Assembly: GCA_964404765.1 (NCBI GenBank)
Contig: CAYOLL010000225.1
Location: forward strand, 1 to 8,860
Direction of reading: 5' to 3'
Source of the DNA: CAYOLL01 sp964404765 [NCBI: uncultured Gemmatimonadota bacterium]
Lineage (GTDB): Bacteria; 4572-55
Length of the DNA: 8,860 nt
Below the pieces are notes generated by a model. That model made no database searches and was not told the origin of the DNA. It saw only the letters and a program-made list of their open reading frames with translations. Below, one piece after another: positions 1 to 6,645 of this stretch. A program made the position numbers and the translations under genes. The first letter of the stretch is position 1, and the number at the start of each line of letters is the position of its first letter.

Positions 1-96
1 CCATCGGGGCGGCCTGTGAGGCGTATGAAGAATCGTAACCATTAAACGGGTCGCCACGATGGGGCTTGAAATGCGGAAGTTATTTAATGCGCAATC
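1..96. other. Gene-free end, possible tail of a convergent gene
   Basis: This stretch lies downstream of the corA stop codon. One plus-strand frame is open from base 3 and ends at TAA (36-38), reading IGAACEAYEES. That is a believable C-terminus for a gene running toward corA from outside the window, but eleven residues are too few to identify a protein or to exclude chance. Bases 39-96 contain no compact hairpin followed by a T-run, so no terminator for either gene can be called. The minus strand has only a short open stretch starting with ATG and no ribosome binding site. Confidence 0.25.
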
Positions 97-1170
97 CTAA
101 AACATCTTCTTCTTCTTAAAAAAATAAAACATACCAATGCAGATAATAACCATTGCGCTCAGAACTGTAGGATACGCCCACCGATAATGCAATTCCGGCA
201 TAAATTCGAAGTTCATCCCATAGACACCGGCGATAAAGCTCATTGGAATAAAAATAGTGGTAATGCTGGTTAACACCTTCATCGTCTGATTCAAGCGGTA
301 GCTCAGGTTGGAAATTGAAGCGTCTTCCAAGCCGGATAAAATATCGCGAAACATCTCGATAACTTCGATCAGTTGAACGACATGGTCGTGCACATCACGC
401 AAAAAAAGGCGGGTAGAGTCCGCAACCTGCGTGGTATCTTCTTTGATCAGGCAGTGGATCATTTCCCGAACCGGCCAGACCATTTTGCGAAATGAAATCA
501 ACAGTCGCTTGAGTTGATGTACCCGATTGATAAAATTAGGCTCATCCTCGTCCAGCGCATTTTCCAGCTCGCCGATTTGCTCGCCGATTTTATCCAATAC
601 TAAAAAGTAGTGGTCAACAACGGTGTCTAAAATCGTGTAGGCCAGATAATCCGCATCCATCCGGCGAACACGGCCCTTTTTGGTGCGCAGACGTTCCCGA
701 ATGACTTCCAGAACTTCACTTTTTTCTTCTTCTTGAAAGGTAATCAGGCCGCGCGGCATAAGGACCACGCTAAACTGCTCGGAGTATATCTTGCGCTCCT
801 GCTCCTGATAAGACAGCGTTTTCATGACGAGATACAAACAGTTGTCGTACTCATCCAGTTTTGGACGCTGGCAACTGTTGACAACATCTTCCAGCAAAAG
901 CGGGTGCAGGTGAAAGCGTTGCCCGATGGCTTCCACCACTTCTACCTGATGAATACCGCTAACGGCTGCCCAACAGATATCCGGCAGTTTGTCTTCGTTT
1001 TCATTCTGTGGAATCTCTTTAGCCGAGGCTACGCTGAACTCGCGGAAAACATGCTCTGTATACTCAATTACGGAAATTTCAACCTGATGGTCACGCGGGC
1101 GTCCGACATGTAATAGTGTTCCCGGCGGCAGTCCGGCCTGTTTAGTTCGTTGGTTATAGAAATAAGCCAT
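97..1170 (-). CDS. corA: CorA-family Mg2+/Co2+ channel
   Basis: This 357-residue protein is a CorA/MIT-superfamily inner-membrane channel for Mg2+ (also Co2+), a homopentamer in characterised members. The N-terminal ~290 residues form the soluble, acidic and helix-rich cytoplasmic domain, ending in the long stalk helix. Two membrane segments follow at the extreme C-terminus (about 298-318 and 331-350). The signature selectivity motif GMN is at 318-320, in the context YGMNFEFMPEL, very like the Thermotoga maritima protein. The chain ends in the usual basic tail (KKKKMF). Length is normal. The ATG start is supported by a near-perfect ribosome binding site six bases upstream. The gene is probably transcribed alone: a strong hairpin separates it from the upstream phosphatase gene. 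I saw no Mg2+ riboswitch or clear promoter in the 127 bases before the start. The family call is certain; the exact metal preference is not decided by the sequence. Confidence 0.96.
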   Translation of the reverse strand: MAYFYNQRTKQAGLPPGTLLHVGRPRDHQVEISVIEYTEHVFREFSVASAKEIPQNENEDKLPDICWAAVSGIHQVEVVEAIGQRFHLHPLLLEDVVNSCQRPKLDEYDNCLYLVMKTLSYQEQERKIYSEQFSVVLMPRGLITFQEEEKSEVLEVIRERLRTKKGRVRRMDADYLAYTILDTVVDHYFLVLDKIGEQIGELENALDEDEPNFINRVHQLKRLLISFRKMVWPVREMIHCLIKEDTTQVADSTRLFLRDVHDHVVQLIEVIEMFRDILSGLEDASISNLSYRLNQTMKVLTSITTIFIPMSFIAGVYGMNFEFMPELHYRWAYPTVLSAMVIICIGMFYFFKKKKMF

Positions 1171-1176
1171 ATATAT

Positions 1177-1186
1177 CCCTCCTTTT
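1177..1186 (-). promoter_or_regulatory. Strong ribosome binding site of corA
   Basis: Read on the minus strand the bases are AAAAGGAGGG, almost the full anti-16S complement, followed by six A/T bases (ATATAT) and the ATG. It is the best Shine-Dalgarno sequence in the window; the comM and phosphatase genes have only GGAG and GGGGGA. It fixes the corA start and suggests efficient translation. Confidence 0.85.
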
Positions 1187-1293
1187 GTCCGACTACTTAT
1201 TTGGTGTATTGCAGCGGAACTTTGTCATTACCAGGATATTTCCAGACTTTTTTTGAACTTGGTTGCAAGCATTTTTAGCCATTGTTGAAACAA

Positions 1294-1321
1294 ACCTGAC
1301 GGGTTTCCGAACCCGTCAGGT
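1294..1321 (-). terminator. Perfect 12-bp hairpin, probable terminator
   Basis: The arms ACCTGACGGGTT (1294-1305) and AACCCGTCAGGT (1310-1321) pair perfectly around a four-base loop. The hairpin begins 20 bases past the phosphatase stop codon. On the minus strand the second arm is followed by TTGTTTC, a short and imperfect T-run, so it fits an intrinsic terminator for the phosphatase transcript, weaker than the classic form. The neighbouring genes face the same way, so it also insulates corA. An alternative reading is a dispersed palindromic repeat of this genome that serves as a terminator. Confidence 0.7.
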
Positions 1322-1340
1322 CTCACTTATCCCAGGAACC

Positions 1341-4300
1341 CTATTTTTTCCTAAAAACCAGGACGGTTGTGTCGTCATGCGGTTCGGCGCCTTGTCCGAA
1401 TTCGCGCAATGTTTTAAACAAGGTGTCTACAATCTCGCTGACCGGTCGGTGTCCGTTTGCCTGCAGAAAATCTTTAAGTGCGTCTAACCCGTATAAGGAT
1501 TGTTGCAGGTCGTGAAATTCGGTTACGCCATCGGTATAGAGCAGGATTGTGTCGCCGGTTTTCAGATCAATCGTCTTGAGGTTGACGTAATCGCTTAAAT
1601 CTTCTTCTACACCCAGCCACAGTCCGCCGACTTTATGCGCCTCAATCGACTTATCCAGACAGCGATAGATGAGAATATGTTCATGACCGGCGCCGCTATA
1701 GGTCAATGTCTCTTGCTCGATATCCCATTTCATCAGCAGCATGGTGACCATAACCGGCATGTCCATATTGTTGGCGTCTTCGTAGACATGTACATTTGTC
1801 TGGCAAATCATGCTGTCCGTACCGAGATGCTGTGAGGTCAGGGTGTGAATAATCGTACGGACTTCAACCATCATTAAACTGGCCGGAACGCCTTTGCCCG
1901 ATACATCGGCAATCGCAATGTAAACATGCTTGTGATCGGGAGACAGAATCATATCGTAGTAATCGCCGCCCACATGCTTGGCGGCTTCCATCCGTGCAGC
2001 CATTTCCAGATTACGCACATTCGGAAAGCGGGTTGGAACCATAGATAATTGAATGGCCCGCGCCGCTTCCAGATCTTTTTCCTGCATCTCCAGTTTTAAT
2101 GCCTGCAACTCCTCATGCTTTTTACGTAATTCCTCATGCTTTTGTCGTTCCAGCCGTTTGTTTTGCAGCCACAATGCTAACAGCACCACCCCAAATCCGG
2201 TTAACCAGAGTAACAGTTTAAACCAGATCGTCTGCCAAAACGGTGGAATCACGCGGACATGAATTGCCACGCCTTCTTCATTCCACAAACCGTCATTGTT
2301 CGAACCCTTAACCCGAAAAGTATAGTTCCCGCCGGGCAGGTTGGGAAAGTTTACAAAGCGTCGGGCGCCGGCATCAATCCAATCGTCGCTTAATCCTTCC
2401 ATTTGATATTTGTAGCGATTGCGCTCCGGCTGGGTAAAATCCAGCGCGGCGAATTCAAATGAAAAGAAATTGCGCTTATATGACAGCTCAATATTATCCT
2501 GAAATTTTTGCAGTTCATCAAAGATTTTGAAGGCTGTGAGTTGAATCGGCGGCAGGTGCGGATTATCCTTTACTTGTTTGGGATAAAACCGGTTAAAACC
2601 GTTAATACCGCCAAAGTACATTTCACCATTGGCGCTGAGATGAAAAGCCCCGGTGTTAAAAGTATTACTCTGCAGGCCGTCGCTAATGCCATAGTTACGA
2701 CTGCTGCTGTTGGCCGTATTAAAGCGCGCCAGACCATTGTTGGTGCTGAGCCAAAGCCGGCCGGATTCATCTTCCAGGATGCCGTAGATCGTGTTGCTGG
2801 GCAGACCGTCTTTAACGGTGAAGCGCTTAAAGGCTGCGGCTTCATTTTTGGCGATTTCTGCGGGTGTTAGCAGATTCAGACCGCCGGCAGTGCCGATCCA
2901 TAAGTTGCCGCTTTTATCCTGCGTGATGCTTAGCACGCGATTGTGACTAAGACTATTCTGGTTTTGGGGATTGCTTTGAAAGCGGATAAAAACGGCCTCA
3001 GCCGGATTCAGCGGTTGATCACCTGACGGCAGTTTTAAACAATTCAGACCGTTGTCATCAGTGCCGATCCAGAGATTGCCCGCCAGATCTGGGTAGATGG
3101 CCCGGATGCGGTTACTGCTCAATCCGGTCGGCTTGGTTAGATCGGCCATGATAGGTGTAAATATCTCGGCGTAGGGATCAAAAGCAATGAGGCCACGATC
3201 CGTGCCCAGCCAAATCCGGCCGCCGCTATCTTCCCGCATCGTGTTGATCGGATCATACTCATTCTTCTCGCCGCCAAAAAGGCGTCGAAACGAGCCGCGG
3301 CTGCGGTCCATTAACCGACACAGACCGCGATTTGTGCCAACCCACAATACACCGCTTTGGTCCTCACACAGGGATAACACCCGCTCACCACACAAGCTGC
3401 CCGGATTAAACGCCTGATGAGTGAAAACGGTGAAACGCTCACCGGCCGCCCGTTCGCCGGATCGAATCAGCAGCGAGCCAAAATTTTGATCCAGCTTGTT
3501 TAGTCCATTGTCCGTGCCGATCCAAATAGCGCTGACCTGATCGACCCACAGCGCATTCACACGGTTGTCGCTTAAAGTGTTGTCCCGGCCTGGCAGCGCC
3601 ATATAATGGCGGAACTTGCGCGGCTTCAAGTCACACTTATTCAGGCCGCCGCCGCGCGTTCCAATCCACAACACTCCGGCCCGGTCTTCAAAAATGCAGC
3701 GCACATCGTTATGGCTCAAGCTGTTAGGATCGGTCGGATCATTCATAAACTCATGCCACAAGCCGGTTTCGCGCTGAAACCGTAACAGTCCTGCTTCGGC
3801 GCCGAGCCAAATATTTTTAGCAGTATCCTCATATACGACATGAACGGCGGCCCGCGTATTATTCTCATTAGAGGCCGGTTGGGTGAATTTTGTCGCCGGG
3901 TCGTAAATAACCGCGCCCTGCGCCGTGCCGATCCACAATTTGCCCGTCGAGTCCCAGCACAACGCACGCACATCGGCTATGGGCAGCTTGATTTCGACTA
4001 ACGAGACCGTTTCTGATTTTAGATCGAGCCGGGCCAGGCCCAAGCTTGTGCCGATCCATAAAAAACCATCCGGTCCGATTGCCAATGCCTGAACTGTCCC
4101 GGACGGTAAACCGTCAAATGTTTTGAATGCTCCGGAGGCCAACCGGCACAGGCCGCCATCTTCTGCGCCGATCCACAACCGATCTTGATCGTCTTCCAAC
4201 AAAACCTGAATCCGATTGCCGCACAAATCTGAACCCGACGCGTTTTGTCCAGCCTTTTTGGCGTCGTCATCGGCAGTTGTCGCAGAGGTTAAACCGGCTC

Positions 4301-4667
4301 GGAATTGTTGAAAGGAATCGTCGACAGGATTGTAGCGCAGCAGTCCGCCGCCCCATGTGCCCAGCCAAAATTGGCCGGATTTGTTCTGCAGCAATACCCG
4401 CAGATCACTTTCGGGAATAGATTGGGCATCCAGCGGATCGTGTTGAAATTTGCGGAATTCGTAACCATCGTAGCGGTTTAAACCGTCTTGTGTAGCAAAC
4501 CACAAAAAGCCTTGCTGATCTTGCAGCGCGCCATAAACAATGTTATGGCTAAGGCCCTCTTGTGGAGTAATTCGCTCAAATTTAAGACTGGTGGCATTGC
4601 CGGACGCGCTGATGAGCCCGGCCATGAAGAGAAACAACGTGATGACGCGATACAGATAAGTTTTCAT
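1341..4667 (-). CDS. Two-propeller sensor with cytoplasmic SpoIIE/PP2C phosphatase
   Basis: This 1108-residue protein is a transmembrane sensor whose output is a PP2C-type serine/threonine phosphatase. Residues 1-26 are a signal peptide. Residues ~27-700 contain 14 'two-component regulator propeller' blades marked by WIGT-like motifs starting near residues 53, 98, 162, 201, 242, 284, 331, 379, 439, 483, 530, 587, 636 and 681, enough for two seven-bladed propellers. A Y_Y_Y domain follows (~725-807, with YKYQMEG and GNYTFRVKG), then one membrane helix (~812-834), a charged coiled coil (~835-870) and the SpoIIE/RsbU phosphatase domain (~885-1106). Metal-binding motifs are intact: GGDYYD (D902, D905), IADVSGKG (D921), LLYTDG (D1046) and HDDTT (D1098, D1099). 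The family's known role is to dephosphorylate an anti-sigma antagonist, so binding of an external ligand may control a sigma factor or another partner switch (inference). No anti-sigma kinase or STAS partner is nearby. The gene has its own promoter, and a GGGGGA ribosome binding site nine bases before the ATG. Confidence 0.93.
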   Translation of the reverse strand: MKTYLYRVITLFLFMAGLISASGNATSLKFERITPQEGLSHNIVYGALQDQQGFLWFATQDGLNRYDGYEFRKFQHDPLDAQSIPESDLRVLLQNKSGQFWLGTWGGGLLRYNPVDDSFQQFRAGLTSATTADDDAKKAGQNASGSDLCGNRIQVLLEDDQDRLWIGAEDGGLCRLASGAFKTFDGLPSGTVQALAIGPDGFLWIGTSLGLARLDLKSETVSLVEIKLPIADVRALCWDSTGKLWIGTAQGAVIYDPATKFTQPASNENNTRAAVHVVYEDTAKNIWLGAEAGLLRFQRETGLWHEFMNDPTDPNSLSHNDVRCIFEDRAGVLWIGTRGGGLNKCDLKPRKFRHYMALPGRDNTLSDNRVNALWVDQVSAIWIGTDNGLNKLDQNFGSLLIRSGERAAGERFTVFTHQAFNPGSLCGERVLSLCEDQSGVLWVGTNRGLCRLMDRSRGSFRRLFGGEKNEYDPINTMREDSGGRIWLGTDRGLIAFDPYAEIFTPIMADLTKPTGLSSNRIRAIYPDLAGNLWIGTDDNGLNCLKLPSGDQPLNPAEAVFIRFQSNPQNQNSLSHNRVLSITQDKSGNLWIGTAGGLNLLTPAEIAKNEAAAFKRFTVKDGLPSNTIYGILEDESGRLWLSTNNGLARFNTANSSSRNYGISDGLQSNTFNTGAFHLSANGEMYFGGINGFNRFYPKQVKDNPHLPPIQLTAFKIFDELQKFQDNIELSYKRNFFSFEFAALDFTQPERNRYKYQMEGLSDDWIDAGARRFVNFPNLPGGNYTFRVKGSNNDGLWNEEGVAIHVRVIPPFWQTIWFKLLLWLTGFGVVLLALWLQNKRLERQKHEELRKKHEELQALKLEMQEKDLEAARAIQLSMVPTRFPNVRNLEMAARMEAAKHVGGDYYDMILSPDHKHVYIAIADVSGKGVPASLMMVEVRTIIHTLTSQHLGTDSMICQTNVHVYEDANNMDMPVMVTMLLMKWDIEQETLTYSGAGHEHILIYRCLDKSIEAHKVGGLWLGVEEDLSDYVNLKTIDLKTGDTILLYTDGVTEFHDLQQSLYGLDALKDFLQANGHRPVSEIVDTLFKTLREFGQGAEPHDDTTVLVFRKK

Positions 4668-4696
4668 CTTGAAAAATCCCCCGATTGTTCAAAACT

Positions 4697-4718
4697 ACCC
4701 GTCCGGTCAGGGGCGGGT
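4697..4718 (-). other. Small G+C-rich hairpin in the phosphatase leader
   Basis: On the minus strand the arms ACCCGCCC and GGACGGGT surround a six-base loop and pair except for one C-A mismatch, giving seven pairs. If transcription starts near 4725, the hairpin lies in the first half of the untranslated leader. The following bases (AGTTTTG) contain a short T-run, so it could act as a weak attenuator or simply protect the 5' end. No known riboswitch or leader fold was recognised. Confidence 0.35.
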
Positions 4719-4731
4719 TAAATTTCGACCA

Positions 4732-4760
4732 ATTGTAGGTAGATACACTTGGAAAGTCAA
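4732..4760 (-). promoter_or_regulatory. Sigma-70-type promoter of the phosphatase gene
   Basis: On the minus strand there is a -35 box TTGACT (4755-4760), a spacer of exactly 17 bases and a -10 box TACAAT (4732-4737). Each box matches five of six consensus positions. The predicted start of transcription is near 4725, leaving a leader of about 58 bases. It lies between the repeats and the phosphatase gene, so that gene can be expressed independently of comM. Confidence 0.72.
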
Positions 4761-4805
4761 GGAATTTGTCATTCGAACGGGCGCATTTATGGTAAACCTA
4801 ACCTC

Positions 4806-4877
4806 GCGAAGGCTTCAGTGCACGATTTCACAAGCTTTGCAGTAAAGCCTTCGCAAGGTTACCCTACGCTTTTTGAG
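4806..4877. repeat. Hairpin-bearing direct repeat, copy 1
   Basis: This 72-nt unit is one of two copies that differ at eight positions plus one gap (about 88% identical). Its arms GCGAAGGCTT (4806-4815) and AAGCCTTCGC (4845-4854) pair perfectly. The pairing continues outward through one mismatch into TAACCT (4799-4804) with AGGTTA (4856-4861), giving 16 of 17 paired positions. The 29-nt loop contains a further TGCA/TGCA pairing. The last 13 bases, TACGCTTTTTGAG, lie outside the stem and are identical in both copies. It is non-coding and carries no transposase; a small palindromic mobile element (REP or MITE-like) is the likeliest class. Confidence 0.8.
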
Positions 4878-4903
4878 AAATTACCTGTAACCGGCGGATC
4901 TTT

Positions 4904-4974
4904 GCGAAGGTTTTAGTGCATGATATTACAAGCTTTGCAGTAAATCCTTCGCAGGATTACCTACGCTTTTTGAG
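4904..4974. repeat. Hairpin-bearing direct repeat, copy 2
   Basis: This 71-nt unit is the second copy, in the same orientation, ending three bases before the comM stop codon. Its core arms GCGAAGG (4904-4910) and CCTTCGC (4946-4952) are kept, but the stem is weaker than in copy 1: position 8 now pairs T with T, and the outer arms pair only with a bulge and wobbles. A 17-base internal block (ACAAGCTTTGCAGTAAA) and the 3' flank are unchanged. Several differences break pairs rather than being compensated, so copy 2 looks like a decaying duplicate. Confidence 0.78.
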
Positions 4975-4977
4975 CAG

Positions 4978-6513
4978 CTATGAAACGCTTTGTCGATCTA
5001 ATGTTCGATATTGGATTGCTTCACTGATGTGAACAGCCAGAATTGACTCGGCGTGTTCCATATCGGCAATGGTGCGGGCTACTTTGAGAATACGGTCGTA
5101 GGCGCGGGCGCTGAAGCCAAATTTGGTGATGGCCAGATTCAGCAATTGACGGCTTTTGTCGTCTATCTGACAATATTTTTGAATATGTTTTGGCTGCATT
5201 TGGGCATTGTTATAGATGTTTTTTTGATCACAAAAACGAGCTAACTGCACTTCTCGCCCGGCGTTGACGCGCTGCCGGATGGTTTCGGAGCTCTCGCCGG
5301 TCGGCCGCCCGACCAATTCTTCAAATTTAACCGCCGGGACTTCGATGTGAATGTCAATGCGATCCATCAATGGGCCGGAAATCTTGGCTCGATAAGCTTG
5401 AATCACTGTTGACGAGCATTTACATTCGTTGCGAGGATCGCCATAGTAGCCGCATGGACAGGGATTCATAGCCGCCGACAGCATAAAGTTCGCCGGATAG
5501 GTCAGCGAAATGGCCGCCCGCGAAATGGTTACCAGTTTATCTTCCATGGGTTGGCGCATGACTTCCAGCACATTGCGGCGGAATTCCGGTAATTCATCCA
5601 AAAATAGTACCCCGTGATTGGCTAAGCTGACTTCACCCGGACGCGGATTATGTCCGCCACCGATCAAACCCGCATCGCTGATGGTATGGTGCGGCGAGCG
5701 GAACGGCCGCGTGGCGATCAAACCCTGGCTCGACGACAGCAGGCCGGCTACCGAATGAATCTTGGTCGTCTCCAGCGCTTCGTCCAGCGTCATTTTTGGC
5801 AAAATGGTCGGGAAACGTTTGGCCAGCATGGTTTTTCCGGAACCGGGCGGTCCAATCATAATGATATTATGCCCGCCGGCCGCCGCCACTTCCAGCGCCC
5901 GCTTGACATGCTGCTGACCTTTGACATCCAAAAAATCAACGGGATAGGCGGAGGCTTGATTAAATAAATCGTCCATGTTGATCACGTAGGGCGGAATCGT
6001 GGCCGGGTCTTCCAAAAAACGGATCGTATCAGCCAGTGACGTGACTGGGATGATGTCCAGCCCGGCGACCATGGCCGCTTCCGCCGCATTTTCCGTCGGC
6101 AGAATCAGGCCCTTGTAACCGTCCTGCCGCGCTTTGACGGCAATGGGCAGCGCGCCTTTGATCGGACGCAGGCTGCCGTCCAGCGATAGCTCACCCAAAA
6201 TCACATACTTGTCCAGATGCGCCGCCGAAACCTGCTCCGACCCGGTCAGCAGGCCGATGGCAATGGGCAAATCCAGCGCGGCGGTTTCCTTCTTTACATC
6301 CGCCGGAGCCAGATTGATCGTGACGCTGCGGGTTGGAAATGAAAACTGAGTGTTTTTGACTGCCGCCGAAATGCGATCGCGGCATTCCCGCACTGCGCCC
6401 GACGGCAGGCCGACAACGGCATAATACTGCGGGCCGGGCGTGATATTCGACTCGACGATAATAATCATGGCGTCGATGCCGAGGGTTGTGCTGGAATAGA
6501 CGCGGGTGAGCAT
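4978..6513 (-). CDS. comM: YifB/ComM-type Mg-chelatase-like AAA+ ATPase
   Basis: This 511-residue protein is a full-length YifB/ComM. In naturally transformable bacteria ComM is a hexameric helicase that extends branch migration of incoming single-stranded DNA during recombination; the family is widespread also in bacteria not known to be competent. The N-terminus (MLTRVYSSTTLGIDA) is the family's typical start, supporting this ATG, with GGAG five bases upstream. Residues ~20-150 are the Lon-protease-like domain (VGLPSGAVRECRDR, DLPIAIGLL, GELSLDGSLRPIKG). The AAA+ module has Walker A GPPGSGKT (221-228), Walker B VLFLDE (302-307), and a Cys cluster CPCG...CKC (352-366) of zinc-finger type. 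DRIDIHIEVP (~384-393) leads into the C-terminal Mg_chelatase_C helical domain ending near 505. Nothing is truncated. It stands alone between a 132-nt gap upstream and the repeat-bearing gap downstream; no other competence gene is in view. 'Magnesium chelatase' annotations of this family are historical and misleading. Confidence 0.95.
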   Translation of the reverse strand: MLTRVYSSTTLGIDAMIIIVESNITPGPQYYAVVGLPSGAVRECRDRISAAVKNTQFSFPTRSVTINLAPADVKKETAALDLPIAIGLLTGSEQVSAAHLDKYVILGELSLDGSLRPIKGALPIAVKARQDGYKGLILPTENAAEAAMVAGLDIIPVTSLADTIRFLEDPATIPPYVINMDDLFNQASAYPVDFLDVKGQQHVKRALEVAAAGGHNIIMIGPPGSGKTMLAKRFPTILPKMTLDEALETTKIHSVAGLLSSSQGLIATRPFRSPHHTISDAGLIGGGHNPRPGEVSLANHGVLFLDELPEFRRNVLEVMRQPMEDKLVTISRAAISLTYPANFMLSAAMNPCPCGYYGDPRNECKCSSTVIQAYRAKISGPLMDRIDIHIEVPAVKFEELVGRPTGESSETIRQRVNAGREVQLARFCDQKNIYNNAQMQPKHIQKYCQIDDKSRQLLNLAITKFGFSARAYDRILKVARTIADMEHAESILAVHISEAIQYRTLDRQSVS

Positions 6514-6561
6514 TTAGACTCCGATCAAGAGATTGGGATGATACATTTTCTGCGGGCTGTC

Positions 6562-6579
6562 TGATCTGATTGATCTGAT
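6562..6579. repeat. 9-bp tandem repeat upstream of comM
   Basis: Two perfect adjacent copies of TGATCTGAT lie about 50 bases before the comM start. They could be a small direct-repeat operator or a chance or slippage duplication. No good -10/-35 pair overlaps them; a TTGTCA hexamer on the minus strand (near 6600) has no convincing -10 box at the right distance. Confidence 0.4.
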
Positions 6580-6621
6580 GAATTTGAAAGAAAATATGAC
6601 AATCAGCCTTCATTTTATGGA

Positions 6622-6642
6622 TGTCGATTCGGATTATCGACA
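6622..6642 (-). other. 7-bp hairpin just after the DUF3131 gene
   Basis: The arms TGTCGAT (6622-6628) and ATCGACA (6636-6642) pair perfectly around a seven-base loop, starting three bases beyond the DUF3131 stop codon. There is no T-run after it on the minus strand, so it is at best a weak or Rho-assisted transcript end or a 3' stabilising structure. The position at the operon end is the main argument for a role. Confidence 0.35.
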
Positions 6643-6645
6643 CAC

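Larger units (their letters stand above)
4668..4977. other. 310-nt intergenic region holding repeats, promoter and leader
   Basis: This is the longest gene-free stretch. From the comM side it contains two direct repeats with hairpins (4904-4974 and 4806-4877), a 26-nt spacer between them, about 38 nt of plain sequence, the promoter of the phosphatase gene (4732-4760) and its leader. No open frame with a ribosome binding site and no tRNA-like structure was found. No T-run follows either repeat hairpin on the minus strand, so the end of the comM transcript is not obvious. Confidence 0.8.

Noticed and set aside
40-89. Inverted repeat CATTAAA / TTTAATG near the left edge
   Set aside because: Seven A/T-rich pairs separated by 36 bases are expected by chance and would not form a stable structure.
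733-1113. Plus-strand open frame of 126 codons across corA
   Set aside because: It lies wholly antisense to a clear CorA coding region, has no ribosome binding site and no recognisable family; it is a shadow of the real gene.
1171-1293. Mg2+-sensing riboswitch (M-box or mgtA-like leader) before corA
   Set aside because: The sequence is short, has no extended pairing beyond the downstream palindrome, and shows no recognisable conserved M-box segments.
1263-1487. Plus-strand open frame starting before the 12-bp hairpin
   Set aside because: It reads through the hairpin and then antisense to the phosphatase domain; no ribosome binding site or homology was recognised.
2508-2870. Plus-strand open frame of 120 codons inside the sensor phosphatase gene
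   Set aside because: It is antisense to the last propeller blades and the start of the Y_Y_Y domain, with low-complexity composition typical of an antisense frame.
4845-4877. Terminator on the plus strand formed by repeat copy 1 and its TTTTT
   Set aside because: The T-run begins about 15 bases after the stem and no plus-strand gene is upstream, so it cannot work as an intrinsic terminator.
4806-4974. CRISPR array or toxin-antitoxin locus in the repeat region
   Set aside because: Only two units exist, they are long and imperfect, each contains its own hairpin, and there is no spacer series, cas gene or small coding pair.
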